From assembly GCF_002797685.1 (NCBI RefSeq), contig NZ_PGFH01000001.1, forward strand, positions 558,001 through 622,000: 64,000 nucleotides of DNA, written 5' to 3'. The stretch comes from Salinibacterium amurskyense. GTDB lineage: Bacteria > Actinomycetota > Actinomycetes > Actinomycetales > Microbacteriaceae. Made by a program: the position numbers and the translations under genes. Positions 43,308 to 51,947 of this stretch are shown here, in pieces. The notes under the pieces are model-generated. The model was not told where the DNA came from, did not search any database, and saw only the letters and a list, made by a program, of their open reading frames with translations. Position 1 is the stretch's first letter, and each line of letters begins with the position of its first letter.

Positions 43308-43709
43308 CTAGTGCGAGTGCTCGGTGGGAGCTTCGCCAGCTTCGGCGGCAGCCTGCTGAGCAGCAACCTGCTTGTGAACCTCGACCATGTCTAGGTTCTT
43401 AGCGCCTTCGATGACCTGCTCGAGAGCGGGTGCGGGAAGAGCGCCAGGCTGAGAGAAGACGAGCACGCCTTCGCGGAAAACCATGAGCGTTGGAATCGAG
43501 GTGATTCCGGCAGCGCCCGCGAGCTCCTGCTGGTCTTCGGTGTCTACCTTGCCGAACGTGATGTCCGGGTGGGCTTCGCTTGCGGCTTCAAAGATGGGCC
43601 CGAACTGCTTACAGGGACCGCACCATTCAGCCCAGAAATCTACAAGCGTGATTCCGTCTTTAGTGACCGCCTGGCCAAAGTCTTCTGAGGTGAGAGTGAT
43701 TGTCGACAT
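43308..43709 (-). CDS. trxA: Thioredoxin with C-terminal extension
   Basis: The 133-residue protein has a complete thioredoxin fold with the active site WAEWCGPCKQFGP near residue 30 and the cis-proline loop SIPTLMVFREG. It is about 25 residues longer than the standard thioredoxin because of a tail rich in Ala, Glu and Gln that ends in HSH. AAAGGA lies 8 nt before the ATG. It is convergent with the orphan lipoprotein and divergent from the acyl-CoA oxidase gene. It is probably a general cytosolic disulfide reductase; the tail has no known role. Confidence 0.92.
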   Translation of the reverse strand: MSTITLTSEDFGQAVTKDGITLVDFWAEWCGPCKQFGPIFEAASEAHPDITFGKVDTEDQQELAGAAGITSIPTLMVFREGVLVFSQPGALPAPALEQVIEGAKNLDMVEVHKQVAAQQAAAEAGEAPTEHSH

Positions 43710-43907
43710 AGTTACATCCTTTCACGGAGCCCAACAACGGCAACTGAATAATGATTCCCACAACGCTATGGCGGCTGTTTTGCGTTTATGCACAAAGTGA
43801 TGCGGTGGGTCTGGCGTCCACTTGGTTGACCGTGAACGAGACACTTTGCGGCCGCGGGCAACGCTCGTAACGTGACAATTACCGAACTTTCACGAATCGA
43901 GATAGCC

Positions 43908-46022
43908 ATGACCCAGGTTCACGACCACACGGCGACCGACGAGGCGCCGCAGTCATCCACCGCAGCCCCTGACGCCGCAACTTCCCCCGCCGCAACGACA
44001 GACGCCGCCCCCGCCATCAACGTTGAGTGGTTGGGCGAATACCTGCTGGGCAAGTGGGCGAAAGAGCGCAAAGAGTCGCGCACCCTGATGTCGAACCCCG
44101 AGTTCCACCGCGTTGACGGTCTCTCCATGGAAGACCATCGCGAGCGTGTGCTGCACCAGCTCTCGCTTCTCGTGGAGAACAAAGCCGTTCACCGCGCGTT
44201 CCCGATTGGGCTCGGCGGCGACGACAACCACGGTGGAAACATTGCCGCATTCGAAGAAACCGTTCTGGCCGACCCGTCGCTGCAGATCAAGTCGGGCGTG
44301 CAGTGGGGCCTCTTTGGTTCTGCCGTCGTGCACCTCGGCACGAAAGAGCATCACGACAAGTGGCTGCCCGACATCATGAGCCTCAAGACTCCTGGCGCCT
44401 TCGCGATGACCGAGATCGGTCACGGTTCGGATGTCGCGAGCATCGCCACAACCGCGACCTACGACGCCGACACCGATGAGTTCGTCATCAACACCCCGTT
44501 CCGCGCAGCGTGGAAGGAATACCTCGGCAACGCAGCGCTCCACGGCAAGGCAGCAACGGTCTTCGCTCAGCTCATCACCAAAGACGTCAACCACGGCGTT
44601 CACGCGTTCTACGTTCCGCTGCGCGACGACAGCGGCCCGCTCCCCGGAATCTCGACCGAAGACGATGGCCTCAAGGGCGGTCTGAATGGTATCGACAACG
44701 GCCGCCTTCACTTCGACCACGTTCGCGTTCCTCGCACCAACCTTCTCAACCGCTACGGCAACGTCGACGAGAACGGTAACTACACCTCCGACATCGACAG
44801 CCCCGGTCGTCGCTTCTTCACGATGCTCGGCACGCTCGTCCAGGGCCGCGTTTCGCTCGATGGCGCCGCGGTGCTCGCGAGCAAGCTGGCCTTGAACATC
44901 GCCATCAAGTACGGCTCGGAACGCCGCCAGTTCACGGCATCCAGCAACACCAACGAAGAAGTGATTCTGGACTACCAGCGTCACCAACGTCGACTTCTGC
45001 CGCGCTTGGCTCAGACCTACGCGATGTCGTTCGCGCACGAGGAGTTCCTTGAGAAGTTCGACGGAGTTTTCTCGGGCCGCACCGACACCGATGCTGACCG
45101 TCAAGACCTCGAAACGATCGCCGCTGCGCTCAAGCCGCTCAGCACGTGGGCCGCGCTCGACACCCTGCAAGAGGCTCGCGAGGCCTGTGGTGGCTCCGGC
45201 TTCATGGCCGAAAACCGCCTCACGCAGATGCGCGCCGACCTCGACATCTACGCCACCTTCGAGGGCGACAACAACGTGCTGCTCCAGCTCGTCGCCAAGC
45301 GACTGCTCACCGACTACTCGCGCAAGTTTGCGGGGGCGGATGCTGGCGCCATGGCTCACTACGTCGCCGACCAGGTCAACGAGGCTGCCGTCAACCGCAC
45401 GGGTCTTCGCCGCTTCGCCCAGAACGTGGTGGATTTCGGTTCCACTGCCCGTTCGATCGGTTACGTGCGGGACACTGATTCCCAGCGCCAGCTGCTCACC
45501 GATCGCGTCGAAACGATGGTGGCGGATGTCGCCGGCAAGTTGCGATCAGCCAGCAAGCTTCCGCAGGCTGAGGCTGCCGCTCTCTTCAATAGTCACCAGA
45601 ATCAGCTCATCATGACGGCCCAGGCGCATGCCGAGCTGCTGCAGTGGGAGGCGTTCACTCGCGCCCTCGAGAAGATCGAAGACAAAGACACTGCTCAGGT
45701 CATGACCTGGTTGCGCGACCTCTTCGGTTTCAGCCTGATCGAGAAGAACCTCGCGTGGTACCTCATGCACGGTCGCATCTCCACGAACCGCGCGCAGGCC
45801 ATCACCGACTACATCGACGACCGCCTGCTGCCGCGCTTGCGTCCGCAGGCTCTGGATCTCGTGGCCGCGTTCGGTCTGACCGACGAGCTGGTGCGCGCAC
45901 CGATTGCCTCGGGTATCGAAGCGAAGCGCCAGAACGAGGCTCGCGACTACTGCGCCGCGCGCCGTGCTTCGGGTGAAGAGCCCGTGCACGAGAAAGACCT
46001 GAAACAGAAGAAGCGCCGCTAA
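43908..46022 (+). CDS. Acyl-CoA dehydrogenase/oxidase family flavoprotein (ACOX-like)
   Basis: The 704-residue protein is longer than bacterial acyl-CoA dehydrogenases and matches the acyl-CoA oxidase layout: an N-terminal helical domain (EFHRVDGLSMEDHRERVLHQ), a beta domain with FAMTEIGHGSDVASIAT and NTPFRAAWKEYLGNAA, a helical domain with GRVSLDGAAVLASKLAL and YGSERRQFT, the catalytic-base Glu in IYATFEGDNNVLLQ, and a C-terminal ACOX domain ending basic (KQKKRR). It oxidises acyl-CoA to 2-enoyl-CoA with FAD. A GTG at 43872 is in frame, but the ATG at 43908 gives the better protein start. Confidence 0.85.
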   Translation: MTQVHDHTATDEAPQSSTAAPDAATSPAATTDAAPAINVEWLGEYLLGKWAKERKESRTLMSNPEFHRVDGLSMEDHRERVLHQLSLLVENKAVHRAFPIGLGGDDNHGGNIAAFEETVLADPSLQIKSGVQWGLFGSAVVHLGTKEHHDKWLPDIMSLKTPGAFAMTEIGHGSDVASIATTATYDADTDEFVINTPFRAAWKEYLGNAALHGKAATVFAQLITKDVNHGVHAFYVPLRDDSGPLPGISTEDDGLKGGLNGIDNGRLHFDHVRVPRTNLLNRYGNVDENGNYTSDIDSPGRRFFTMLGTLVQGRVSLDGAAVLASKLALNIAIKYGSERRQFTASSNTNEEVILDYQRHQRRLLPRLAQTYAMSFAHEEFLEKFDGVFSGRTDTDADRQDLETIAAALKPLSTWAALDTLQEAREACGGSGFMAENRLTQMRADLDIYATFEGDNNVLLQLVAKRLLTDYSRKFAGADAGAMAHYVADQVNEAAVNRTGLRRFAQNVVDFGSTARSIGYVRDTDSQRQLLTDRVETMVADVAGKLRSASKLPQAEAAALFNSHQNQLIMTAQAHAELLQWEAFTRALEKIEDKDTAQVMTWLRDLFGFSLIEKNLAWYLMHGRISTNRAQAITDYIDDRLLPRLRPQALDLVAAFGLTDELVRAPIASGIEAKRQNEARDYCAARRASGEEPVHEKDLKQKKRR

Positions 46023-46034
46023 ACGCGTCGAACA

Positions 46035-46075
46035 AAAAGGCTGGTGCTCCGCGTTGTGCGGGGCACCAGCCTTTT
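46035..46075. terminator. Bidirectional terminator after the acyl-CoA oxidase gene
   Basis: AAAAGGCTGGTGC (46035-46047) and GCACCAGCCTTTT (46063-46075) form a perfect outer stem, with an inner CCGC/GCGG extension. It lies between convergent genes. Confidence 0.9.
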
Positions 46076-46106
46076 CTGCGTCGACAGCTCGGGGCTGAGC
46101 GGTTGG

Positions 46107-47729
46107 TTACGTTTCGCTCGTGGTCGCTGAGCTCTCGCCTGCTGCGGTGCCTTCGGCGTCATCGTCGCCGCGACGTCCCGCGTCAAGACGCAGGCTGGCG
46201 AGGAATCCAAACGCAAGGAAACCGGCAGCCGCGAGTGCGGAATACCGTGTCGAGTCGGTGAATGCTTGACGGGCGTCGGCTGCGGCATCCGGTGACTGAG
46301 CATCGAGCGCGCTGATGCCGGTGCCCGCGGAGTCGACGACGAGATCGACAATCTGGGTGCGGGCTTCAGTGGGAATGTCGGCGCGGTCGGCGAGCTTGGC
46401 ATCGAGCCCGGTACCGAGACTCGCGAAGAGTACGGTGCCGAGAATGGCGATTCCGAGCGCGGAGCCGACCTGGCGGGCCGTGCTCTGCGTTCCGGATCCC
46501 TGGCCCGACTGGCTGAGCGGCACGTCCTTGAGCACCACGCTCGTGAGCTGGGCGGTAGCGAGGCCGACTCCGAAGCCGTAGATGAAGAGGCCGGGCGCGA
46601 TGTGCCACCACTGCGCATCCGGGCTCAACGCGAACGCCACGATCAGTACGCCAACGATCTCGGCGCCGATTCCGACCCGCACGATCGTGACGGGCGTGAC
46701 CTTGTTGCCGAATGCACCCGCGAAGCCGCTCGCGACGAACGAACCGATCGCGAGAGCGAGGATGACGAAACCGGTCTGCAGAGCGTCATAGCCCAGCACG
46801 TTTTGCAACCACAACGGCAGGGACAGAATGATGCCGAACTCACCGAGCGAGACGATCATCGCGGCAATGTTGCCGTTACGGAACGATGGAATCTTCAGCA
46901 GCCCGAACGCGAGCATCGTTGACTTGCCGGCGCGCTCGCGAGCGAAGCCCCAGCGCACAAACACGATGCCGCTCACCAGCGCCAGAGCAAACGCGAACGG
47001 GATCGGGGAGACGTCCCACGTCCAGAACGCGGGAGGGGTGTCGCTGAAGAACCAGCCGTAGCTGCGGCCCTCAATGAGAGCGAAGACCAGCGACGCGAAC
47101 AGCACTACGGAGAGAGCGGCGCCCACGATATCCACTCGTCGTTGGGCGGAGGGCTCTTTCGATTCAATCGTGAAGATCAGGATGCCGATAACGATGATGA
47201 CGCCCAGTGGCACGTTGATGCCGAAGGCCCAGCGCCACGAGTAGTACGTCGTGAGCCAGCCGCCGAGGAGCGGGCCCACCGCCGCCATTCCGCCGATGGT
47301 GGAACCCCAGACAGCGAACGCGATGGCGCGCTCGCGGCCGCGGAAGGTGGCGTTGATCGTGGAGAGCGAGGAGGGGAGAATCATTGCTCCACCGATGCCC
47401 TGCACGAGGCGGGAGGCGATGAGTAGCTCTCCGCTTGCTGCGGTCGCCGCGAGGATCGACGAAAGCGCGAAGACGACGACACCGATAAGGAGAACGCGGC
47501 GTCGGCCGTAGCGATCAGCCAGTGTGCCGAACACGAGCAGCAGTGCGGCGAAAACAAGCGTGTAGCTCTCTTGCACCCACTGCACCTGCGTGGAGTTGAG
47601 ATCGAGATCTTCGACGACCGAGGGGATCGCCACGTTGACGATCGTCGAGTCGACGATGATCAACGCCACGGCGATGCTGATGAAGAGAAGCCCCCACCAC
47701 CGTCGCCGTGACGGTGCGATGTCGTTCAC
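46107..47729 (-). CDS. MFS multidrug efflux transporter, DHA2 (EmrB/QacA) family
   Basis: The 540-residue protein has about 14 membrane helices. DHA2 hallmarks are the TM1 segment IIVDSTIVNVAIPSVVEDL, motif A LADRYGRRRVLLIG between TM2 and TM3, and the TM5 antiporter motif GPLLGGWL. The C-terminal tail is acidic and threonine-rich. The GTG start (47729) overlaps the stop of the tspO-like gene by one base (TAGTG), so the two are one operon, presumably controlled from the operator region at 48533-48580. The drug substrate is unknown. Confidence 0.9.
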   Translation of the reverse strand: MNDIAPSRRRWWGLLFISIAVALIIVDSTIVNVAIPSVVEDLDLNSTQVQWVQESYTLVFAALLLVFGTLADRYGRRRVLLIGVVVFALSSILAATAASGELLIASRLVQGIGGAMILPSSLSTINATFRGRERAIAFAVWGSTIGGMAAVGPLLGGWLTTYYSWRWAFGINVPLGVIIVIGILIFTIESKEPSAQRRVDIVGAALSVVLFASLVFALIEGRSYGWFFSDTPPAFWTWDVSPIPFAFALALVSGIVFVRWGFARERAGKSTMLAFGLLKIPSFRNGNIAAMIVSLGEFGIILSLPLWLQNVLGYDALQTGFVILALAIGSFVASGFAGAFGNKVTPVTIVRVGIGAEIVGVLIVAFALSPDAQWWHIAPGLFIYGFGVGLATAQLTSVVLKDVPLSQSGQGSGTQSTARQVGSALGIAILGTVLFASLGTGLDAKLADRADIPTEARTQIVDLVVDSAGTGISALDAQSPDAAADARQAFTDSTRYSALAAAGFLAFGFLASLRLDAGRRGDDDAEGTAAGESSATTSET

Positions 47730-48523
47730 TAGGCCTTCTGTTCGGCTCGCAATTGAGCGATGGCGAACACGGCCGTGCTCGTCAGAACCGCAGCGACAGC
47801 GATGATGGCAGCGATCGCGGTAGGTTGCGAAATAAGGTCACCGGTGAGGCGGGCGACCGCAAGCCACGCGAGTCCCCAGCTCAGCGAGAGCGCCGGAGCG
47901 AAGTGGGTGCGGCCGCGGGCGGCGAGCGCGATTCCGGCAGCGCCGGCTACCGCGACAACGACGATGCCCCAGACATCTTGCGAGATTCCGAAGCCGTCAA
48001 AGCCGATGGCGTTCAACCACGCTGCGATGTTCGCGGCGGTGGCAACGCATACCCAACCGAGGTAGAGGCCGATGGTGCCGTCGGTGATGATGGCATCCAC
48101 CGCACCCGCTGCAGGCAGCTTCACGGTAATGAGGTAAGCCCGAATGAGCACGAGCAGCAGAAGGATGATGACGGGCACGCTGAGCGCGAGCATGTCGAAC
48201 TGGATGGAGAGGATCCACGCGGCGTTCAGCACGAGCGAGGCGGCCACCCAGTAGCCGACGCGGCGGTGCAGTTCGGTGTTGGTCTGCTTGGGGAGCATCT
48301 GCCAGACGGCGTAGGCCACAAGCCCAAAGTAGATGACGCTCCAGATAGTGAAAGCAGAGCCGGCCGGTGCGATCACGGTGGCATCAGCACTGAGTGCTCC
48401 GCCGGCGACCTCTTGAACTGGGGTTCCGCCGTACGCTCCGGAACCGACGAAGGCTCCGATGAGGGCGAAGGTCGCGCTCGCCGCAACCGTGATCTGCCGG
48501 ACTACATCTCTGGATTCGCGCAT
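47729..48523 (-). CDS. TspO/MBR-related tryptophan-rich membrane protein
   Basis: The 264-residue protein has seven to eight hydrophobic helices and segments typical of the actinobacterial TspO-like family (FTIWSVIYFGLVAYAVWQ, VLNAAWILSIQFDM, GLYLGWVCVATAANIAAWL). Classical TspO proteins have five helices and bind tetrapyrroles; this longer group is poorly characterised. AAGGAG lies 7 nt before the ATG at 48523. Translational coupling to the DHA2 efflux pump suggests a shared role in handling a hydrophobic or tetrapyrrole-like compound, which is inference. Confidence 0.75.
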   Translation of the reverse strand: MRESRDVVRQITVAASATFALIGAFVGSGAYGGTPVQEVAGGALSADATVIAPAGSAFTIWSVIYFGLVAYAVWQMLPKQTNTELHRRVGYWVAASLVLNAAWILSIQFDMLALSVPVIILLLLVLIRAYLITVKLPAAGAVDAIITDGTIGLYLGWVCVATAANIAAWLNAIGFDGFGISQDVWGIVVVAVAGAAGIALAARGRTHFAPALSLSWGLAWLAVARLTGDLISQPTAIAAIIAVAAVLTSTAVFAIAQLRAEQKA

Positions 48524-48532
48524 TACGTTCTC

Positions 48533-48580
48533 CTTAGGTTGAGTGCCAGCCTAGAACTCCCTGAGTGGAGTTAACCTAAG
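48533..48580. promoter_or_regulatory. Compound operator-promoter region of the tspO-MFS operon
   Basis: Perfect arms CTTAGGTT (48533-48540) and AACCTAAG (48573-48580) enclose a second perfect dyad AACTCC-CTGAGT-GGAGTT (48555-48572). Read on the minus strand, TTAGGT and TAGGCT flank the dyad at about 20 bp, the overlong spacing of MerR-activated promoters. No regulator gene adjoins the operon. Confidence 0.6.
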
Positions 48581-48680
48581 AATCGCTGAGATGTGGGTGT
48601 CGCTCAGGTACAGAAGTCAACGCGCGACGGCGCCGAGGGCGCGAGCGATGCGAACTCGACCGCGAAACGCTTCGACGCGA

Positions 48681-48815
48681 TTAGTGCGTGAGGCCGCCGA
48701 GCAGACTGGGCACCGCGAGGTTCACGAGCAGGATGACGCCGGTGAGGGCAACGATGACGCCCATAACAACGAGTACGGCCTTGCCCAGAACGGTGACGAG
48801 GGAGATGAAGTTCAT
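48681..48815 (-). CDS. Small hydrophobic membrane peptide (44 residues)
   Basis: A complete small frame starts ATG at 48815 and ends TAA at 48681. The product is MNFISLVTVLGKAVLVVMG, then a continuous hydrophobic stretch to LAVPSLLGGLTH: one or two membrane segments and almost no charge. Codons have the G/C-rich third positions expected of real genes here. TAACCT lies close upstream, so it could be leaderless; GAGG is too near the ATG to act as a ribosome binding site. No homologue is recognised. It lies between tspO and the formylglycine-generating enzyme gene. Confidence 0.5.
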   Translation of the reverse strand: MNFISLVTVLGKAVLVVMGVIVALTGVILLVNLAVPSLLGGLTH

Positions 48816-48843
48816 GCCTCAAGGTTACCGCAGTGCGCTCTCG

Positions 48844-49878
48844 CTAGAGCGAAACGGTGCGGAATCCCGCGTTGCCCATCGATGAGTCTGGCGTGTTCTG
48901 CGAGCGGGCCGAGTTGCGGTACCGGTTGCAGTACGAGATGTGGCACAGGTAGCTGCCGCCGCGCAGCACGCGAACGGTTCCGTCGAGCGGGCCGCCGGGG
49001 TTCGCAGTAGGGGAGTCGGCCGAAAGCGTCGCGTAGTAGTTGGCGTCGTACCAGTCGGAGCACCACTCCCACACATTGCCCACGGTTTGGAAGAGTCCGT
49101 AGTCGTTGGGCTCGAAGCTTCGCACGGGCGCGGTGGTGAGATAGCCGTCGTCGAGAGTGTTGGTGCGGGGAAACTCACCCTGGAAGATGTTGGTGCGCCA
49201 GCCGCCAGCATCCATCTCTTCGTTGCCCCATGGATACTTGGCCTGGTCGAGGCCGCCGCGCGAGGCGTACTCCCATTCGGCTTCGGTGGGCAGGCGTCGG
49301 CCCGCCCACGCGCAATAGGCTTGCGCGTCGTTGAAGCTGATGTGCACGACTGGATGATCGCCCAGCCCGTCAATCGAAGAGTCACGACCACCGGGGTACT
49401 TCCAATCGGCGCCGTTCACCCCGAGCCACCACGGAGCGCCTGCAGCACGACCCATAATGTCCTCTTCGGGAGCGGCGACGGCGAGATGGAAAACTGCCGA
49501 ATTTCCGAACGTTTCTGCCTCGGTGAGGTAGCCCGTGGCATCCACGAACCGGGCGAAGTCGTCGTTCGTCACGCTCGTGACGTCGATGGAGAATGCGGCC
49601 AAGGAAACCGGATGCTGCGGGACTTCGCCATCGGCGGCGTTGCGGTCGCCCGACGAGTCGCCCATCACGAAGGTGCCGGCGGCAAGGTGCGCTTGCTCGA
49701 TGAGGTGCTCGCCTGAACCGGGCGTTACTGAGCCTGCAGCGGATGCGGATGCCGATGCATCGAGCGCGGCAGGTGCTGCCGGTGCCGCGGAGAGCGGCAT
49801 GCCAAGGGGTGCCGCCGCGCTGCGTTGTGGGGTGCAGGTGCAGGCGTCTCCGCAACTCGAACGTGGGGCGTCATCCAT
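48844..49878 (-). CDS. Formylglycine-generating enzyme family protein (SUMF1/EgtB-like, copper-type FGE)
   Basis: The 344-residue protein has a Cys-containing N-terminus (SSCGDACTC), an Ala/Pro/Ser-rich linker to about residue 55, and a full FGE-sulfatase domain: GTFVMGDSSGDRNAADGEVP, VTNDDFARFVDATGY, RLPTEAEWEYASRGG, YPWGNE, QTVGNVWEWCSDWY, and LRGGSYLCHISYCNRYRNSA. Cys312 and Cys317 have the five-residue spacing of the copper-binding active-site pair of aerobic FGE. The enzyme converts a Cys in CxPxR of sulfatases to formylglycine. No sulfatase is encoded in the window, so its client lies elsewhere or it acts on another substrate. Confidence 0.88.
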   Translation of the reverse strand: MDDAPRSSCGDACTCTPQRSAAAPLGMPLSAAPAAPAALDASASASAAGSVTPGSGEHLIEQAHLAAGTFVMGDSSGDRNAADGEVPQHPVSLAAFSIDVTSVTNDDFARFVDATGYLTEAETFGNSAVFHLAVAAPEEDIMGRAAGAPWWLGVNGADWKYPGGRDSSIDGLGDHPVVHISFNDAQAYCAWAGRRLPTEAEWEYASRGGLDQAKYPWGNEEMDAGGWRTNIFQGEFPRTNTLDDGYLTTAPVRSFEPNDYGLFQTVGNVWEWCSDWYDANYYATLSADSPTANPGGPLDGTVRVLRGGSYLCHISYCNRYRNSARSQNTPDSSMGNAGFRTVSL

Positions 49879-49972
49879 CGCCCCAGTCTATTTGTGGAGG
49901 GCGGCACCGCGAGCGCCGAGCGTCTCGGGAGGACTCTGCGCGATCGTCAGATCTCGGTAGTAAAGTCAGCCT

Positions 49973-50839
49973 GTGACGTTCAACGACAATGCTCGAATCA
50001 ATCCCAACAAGGTCTCTCGCCGCGGCCCCAGCACCGGAGTCGCGGTTGGTGGTGGCAGTGTGCTGCTGGTTATTGGGCTCTTCGTTGCTTCCCAATTTCT
50101 TGGTATCGACCTGACGGGGCTTGCCGGTGGCGGCACCTCGGGCACCGAGCAGCAACAGGGCGAATCGTTGTCGCAGTGCACTACTGCCGAAGCGGCCAAC
50201 AGCGACATTGATTGCCGGATCGCTGGCGCCGCCGATTCGCTGGACACGTACTGGGCCACTCAGATAGACGGCTATCGCACAACCAACGTTGTGCTCTTCA
50301 CCGATCAAACGAACACCGGCTGCGGCGGCGCTACGAGTGCGAGCGGCCCCTTCTATTGCCCGCCAGACGAGACGATTTACGTCGACACTGCGTTCTATGA
50401 CGACCTGCGCACTCGCTTCGGTTCCACCGGCGGTCCCCTCGCCGAAATGTACGTGATTGCTCACGAGTGGGCTCATCACATTCAGAATTCCACCGGCATC
50501 ATGGAGGGTCTTGACCGTCAAACGTCAGGACCGTCGTCTGATTCGGTGCGGCTCGAATTGCAGGCCGACTGCTTTGCTGGTGCTTGGGTGGGCGCGGCAT
50601 CCACCATCACTACCGATGACGGTGTTACTTTTCTCGATCCGGTGACGGATGCCCAAATCGCGGATGCTCTCAGCGCAGCCTCTGCGGTCGGCGACGATCG
50701 CATCCAGGAGTCAACGCAGGGTCAAGTAACTCCCGAGACGTGGACGCACGGCTCGAGCGATAAGCGTCAGCAGTGGTTCACGACCGGGCTCGAGGGTGGG
50801 CCCAACGCCTGCAACCTGTTCGAGGTCGCGACTCCGTAA
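49973..50839 (+). CDS. Neutral zinc metallopeptidase (YpfJ-like, PF04228 type)
   Basis: The 288-residue protein has a short cytosolic N-terminus (TFNDNARINPNKVSRRGPS), one membrane helix at about residues 25-48, a Gly/Ser/Gln linker, and an extracellular peptidase domain. The zinc motif HEWAHHIQN lies near residue 164, and the downstream ELQADCFAGAW supplies the third ligand and a Cys. VVLFTDQTNTGCG and CPPDETIYVDTAFYDDL are family segments. The start is GTG at 49973. It is divergent from the FGE gene with 94 bp between. The substrate is unknown. Confidence 0.9.
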   Translation: MTFNDNARINPNKVSRRGPSTGVAVGGGSVLLVIGLFVASQFLGIDLTGLAGGGTSGTEQQQGESLSQCTTAEAANSDIDCRIAGAADSLDTYWATQIDGYRTTNVVLFTDQTNTGCGGATSASGPFYCPPDETIYVDTAFYDDLRTRFGSTGGPLAEMYVIAHEWAHHIQNSTGIMEGLDRQTSGPSSDSVRLELQADCFAGAWVGAASTITTDDGVTFLDPVTDAQIADALSAASAVGDDRIQESTQGQVTPETWTHGSSDKRQQWFTTGLEGGPNACNLFEVATP

Positions 50840-50920
50840 GGGTCTCGGCGAGCTCTGCTCTCGTGACGGCAACCTCACGGGCTTCCTGACGCGGGGCCGC
50901 GAATTATCCCTGCGGGGTGC

Positions 50921-51313
50921 CTAGGGGCGCGCTTCGGTAGCGCGCGAAGGGGGCGTGAGCTGAAACACGGCGTACGCCGCGATGGCGGTGAGAAGGATGT
51001 TGGCCCAATCAGCGTTGAACGAATCGTTGGGCAGGTACTGCTCTAGAAACGCGGACAAGCTGCGGATGGCGATGCTCCAGATGCTGAGGGTGAGAAACGC
51101 TCTGCGCGCCCAGCCTTGGCCACGCTTGAGCAAAATCAGCAGGCCGAAGTTGAAGATGCCAGCCATGACGAGCGAGACACTTGCGTCGGACGCGGGGAAC
51201 AAGCTCCACACCACCGCAATGGATTGCGCGACGATCGCAACGGTGAGCCACGGAAAGTCTGGCTGGTCGTCAATAACCGGTTCAGCGCTCGCCTCGGGGA
51301 TCTGTTCAGTCAC
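50921..51313 (-). CDS. Hypothetical four-helix membrane protein
   Basis: The 130-residue protein has an acidic N-terminus (TEQIPEASAEPVIDDQPDF) and four hydrophobic segments (WLTVAIVAQSIAVVWSLF, SLVMAGIFNFGLLILL, RAFLTLSIWSIAIRSLSAF, and ILLTAIAAYAVFQL). The frame opens at a TTG (51319), but GGAAAG fits the GTG at 51313 better. No family is recognised. It is convergent with the zinc peptidase and lies downstream of another hypothetical gene on the same strand. Confidence 0.65.
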   Translation of the reverse strand: MTEQIPEASAEPVIDDQPDFPWLTVAIVAQSIAVVWSLFPASDASVSLVMAGIFNFGLLILLKRGQGWARRAFLTLSIWSIAIRSLSAFLEQYLPNDSFNADWANILLTAIAAYAVFQLTPPSRATEARP

Positions 51314-51430
51314 TCTCAAATCTTTCCATGAGAACTCGCGATCGCTAGCTCGCGAAGATGCCCCAAGTCGAGGGTCGGCGCGGCAGCGGTAGCCGCAGCC
51401 GCTTTTGCGAGCTGGTGAAATTTCGCTGGC

Positions 51431-51889
51431 TCAGTGCTGTGGTGGGGTGTTGTCGGGAGTGCGCTGCGGCTCAGGAAAAAGCAACGCGAAGACCTCGCTG
51501 GTGAGGTACTTAGGAAAAGCCAGCGCTAAATCGCCGGCACCCGTCGAAACTGCGAAGTGCGCCGAGTCTGCCCACGCTGGGGTGGTGCCGAAGCGGGGAT
51601 CCCCGTCAATCGGCTTCACAGAGAGCACGGGAACCGTGCGATTGCCAACAATTCCCGTGGTTGGCGAGAACTTCAACTGGCGATCGGCGATCTCACCGAC
51701 GCCAAAGCTCCACTCGGTTCCGATGTTAAGAACGCGGCCATCCATCGCTCGAATCGCGCACTTCACTTTCTGGGCCTCAAGAAGACGGCGATCACGCGCT
51801 CGGTGGTTCATCGGGTTCACCGGTAGCCACGCGGCGAAGAGTAGAACCAGAAACTCGAGGAGTGCGCTCACTGCGTAGGGGCTCCTCAC
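51431..51889 (-). CDS. Hypothetical protein with N-terminal membrane segment
   Basis: The 152-residue protein has one hydrophobic N-terminal helix (VSALLEFLVLLFAAWLPV), a basic stretch (NHRARDRRLLEAQKVK), and a beta-rich soluble part with MDGRVLNIGTEWSFGVGEIA and VLSVKPIDGDPRFG. The layout, an N-terminal helix followed by a small beta-barrel-like domain, recalls DUF2550-type actinobacterial proteins, but I cannot confirm this. The start at GTG 51889 is uncertain. The long inverted-repeat element lies just upstream. Confidence 0.5.
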   Translation of the reverse strand: MRSPYAVSALLEFLVLLFAAWLPVNPMNHRARDRRLLEAQKVKCAIRAMDGRVLNIGTEWSFGVGEIADRQLKFSPTTGIVGNRTVPVLSVKPIDGDPRFGTTPAWADSAHFAVSTGAGDLALAFPKYLTSEVFALLFPEPQRTPDNTPPQH

Positions 51890-51947
51890 GCTGGTCTCTG
51901 CGGCGAGCGTTTTCGCTTCCGTGGGAACAGAGCGTACTCAGATTTCG

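Noticed and set aside
48604-48822. A 72-codon minus-strand frame near 48.7 kb
   Set aside because: It is out of frame with the more plausible 44-residue hydrophobic peptide and gives an Arg/His-rich string typical of a shadow frame.
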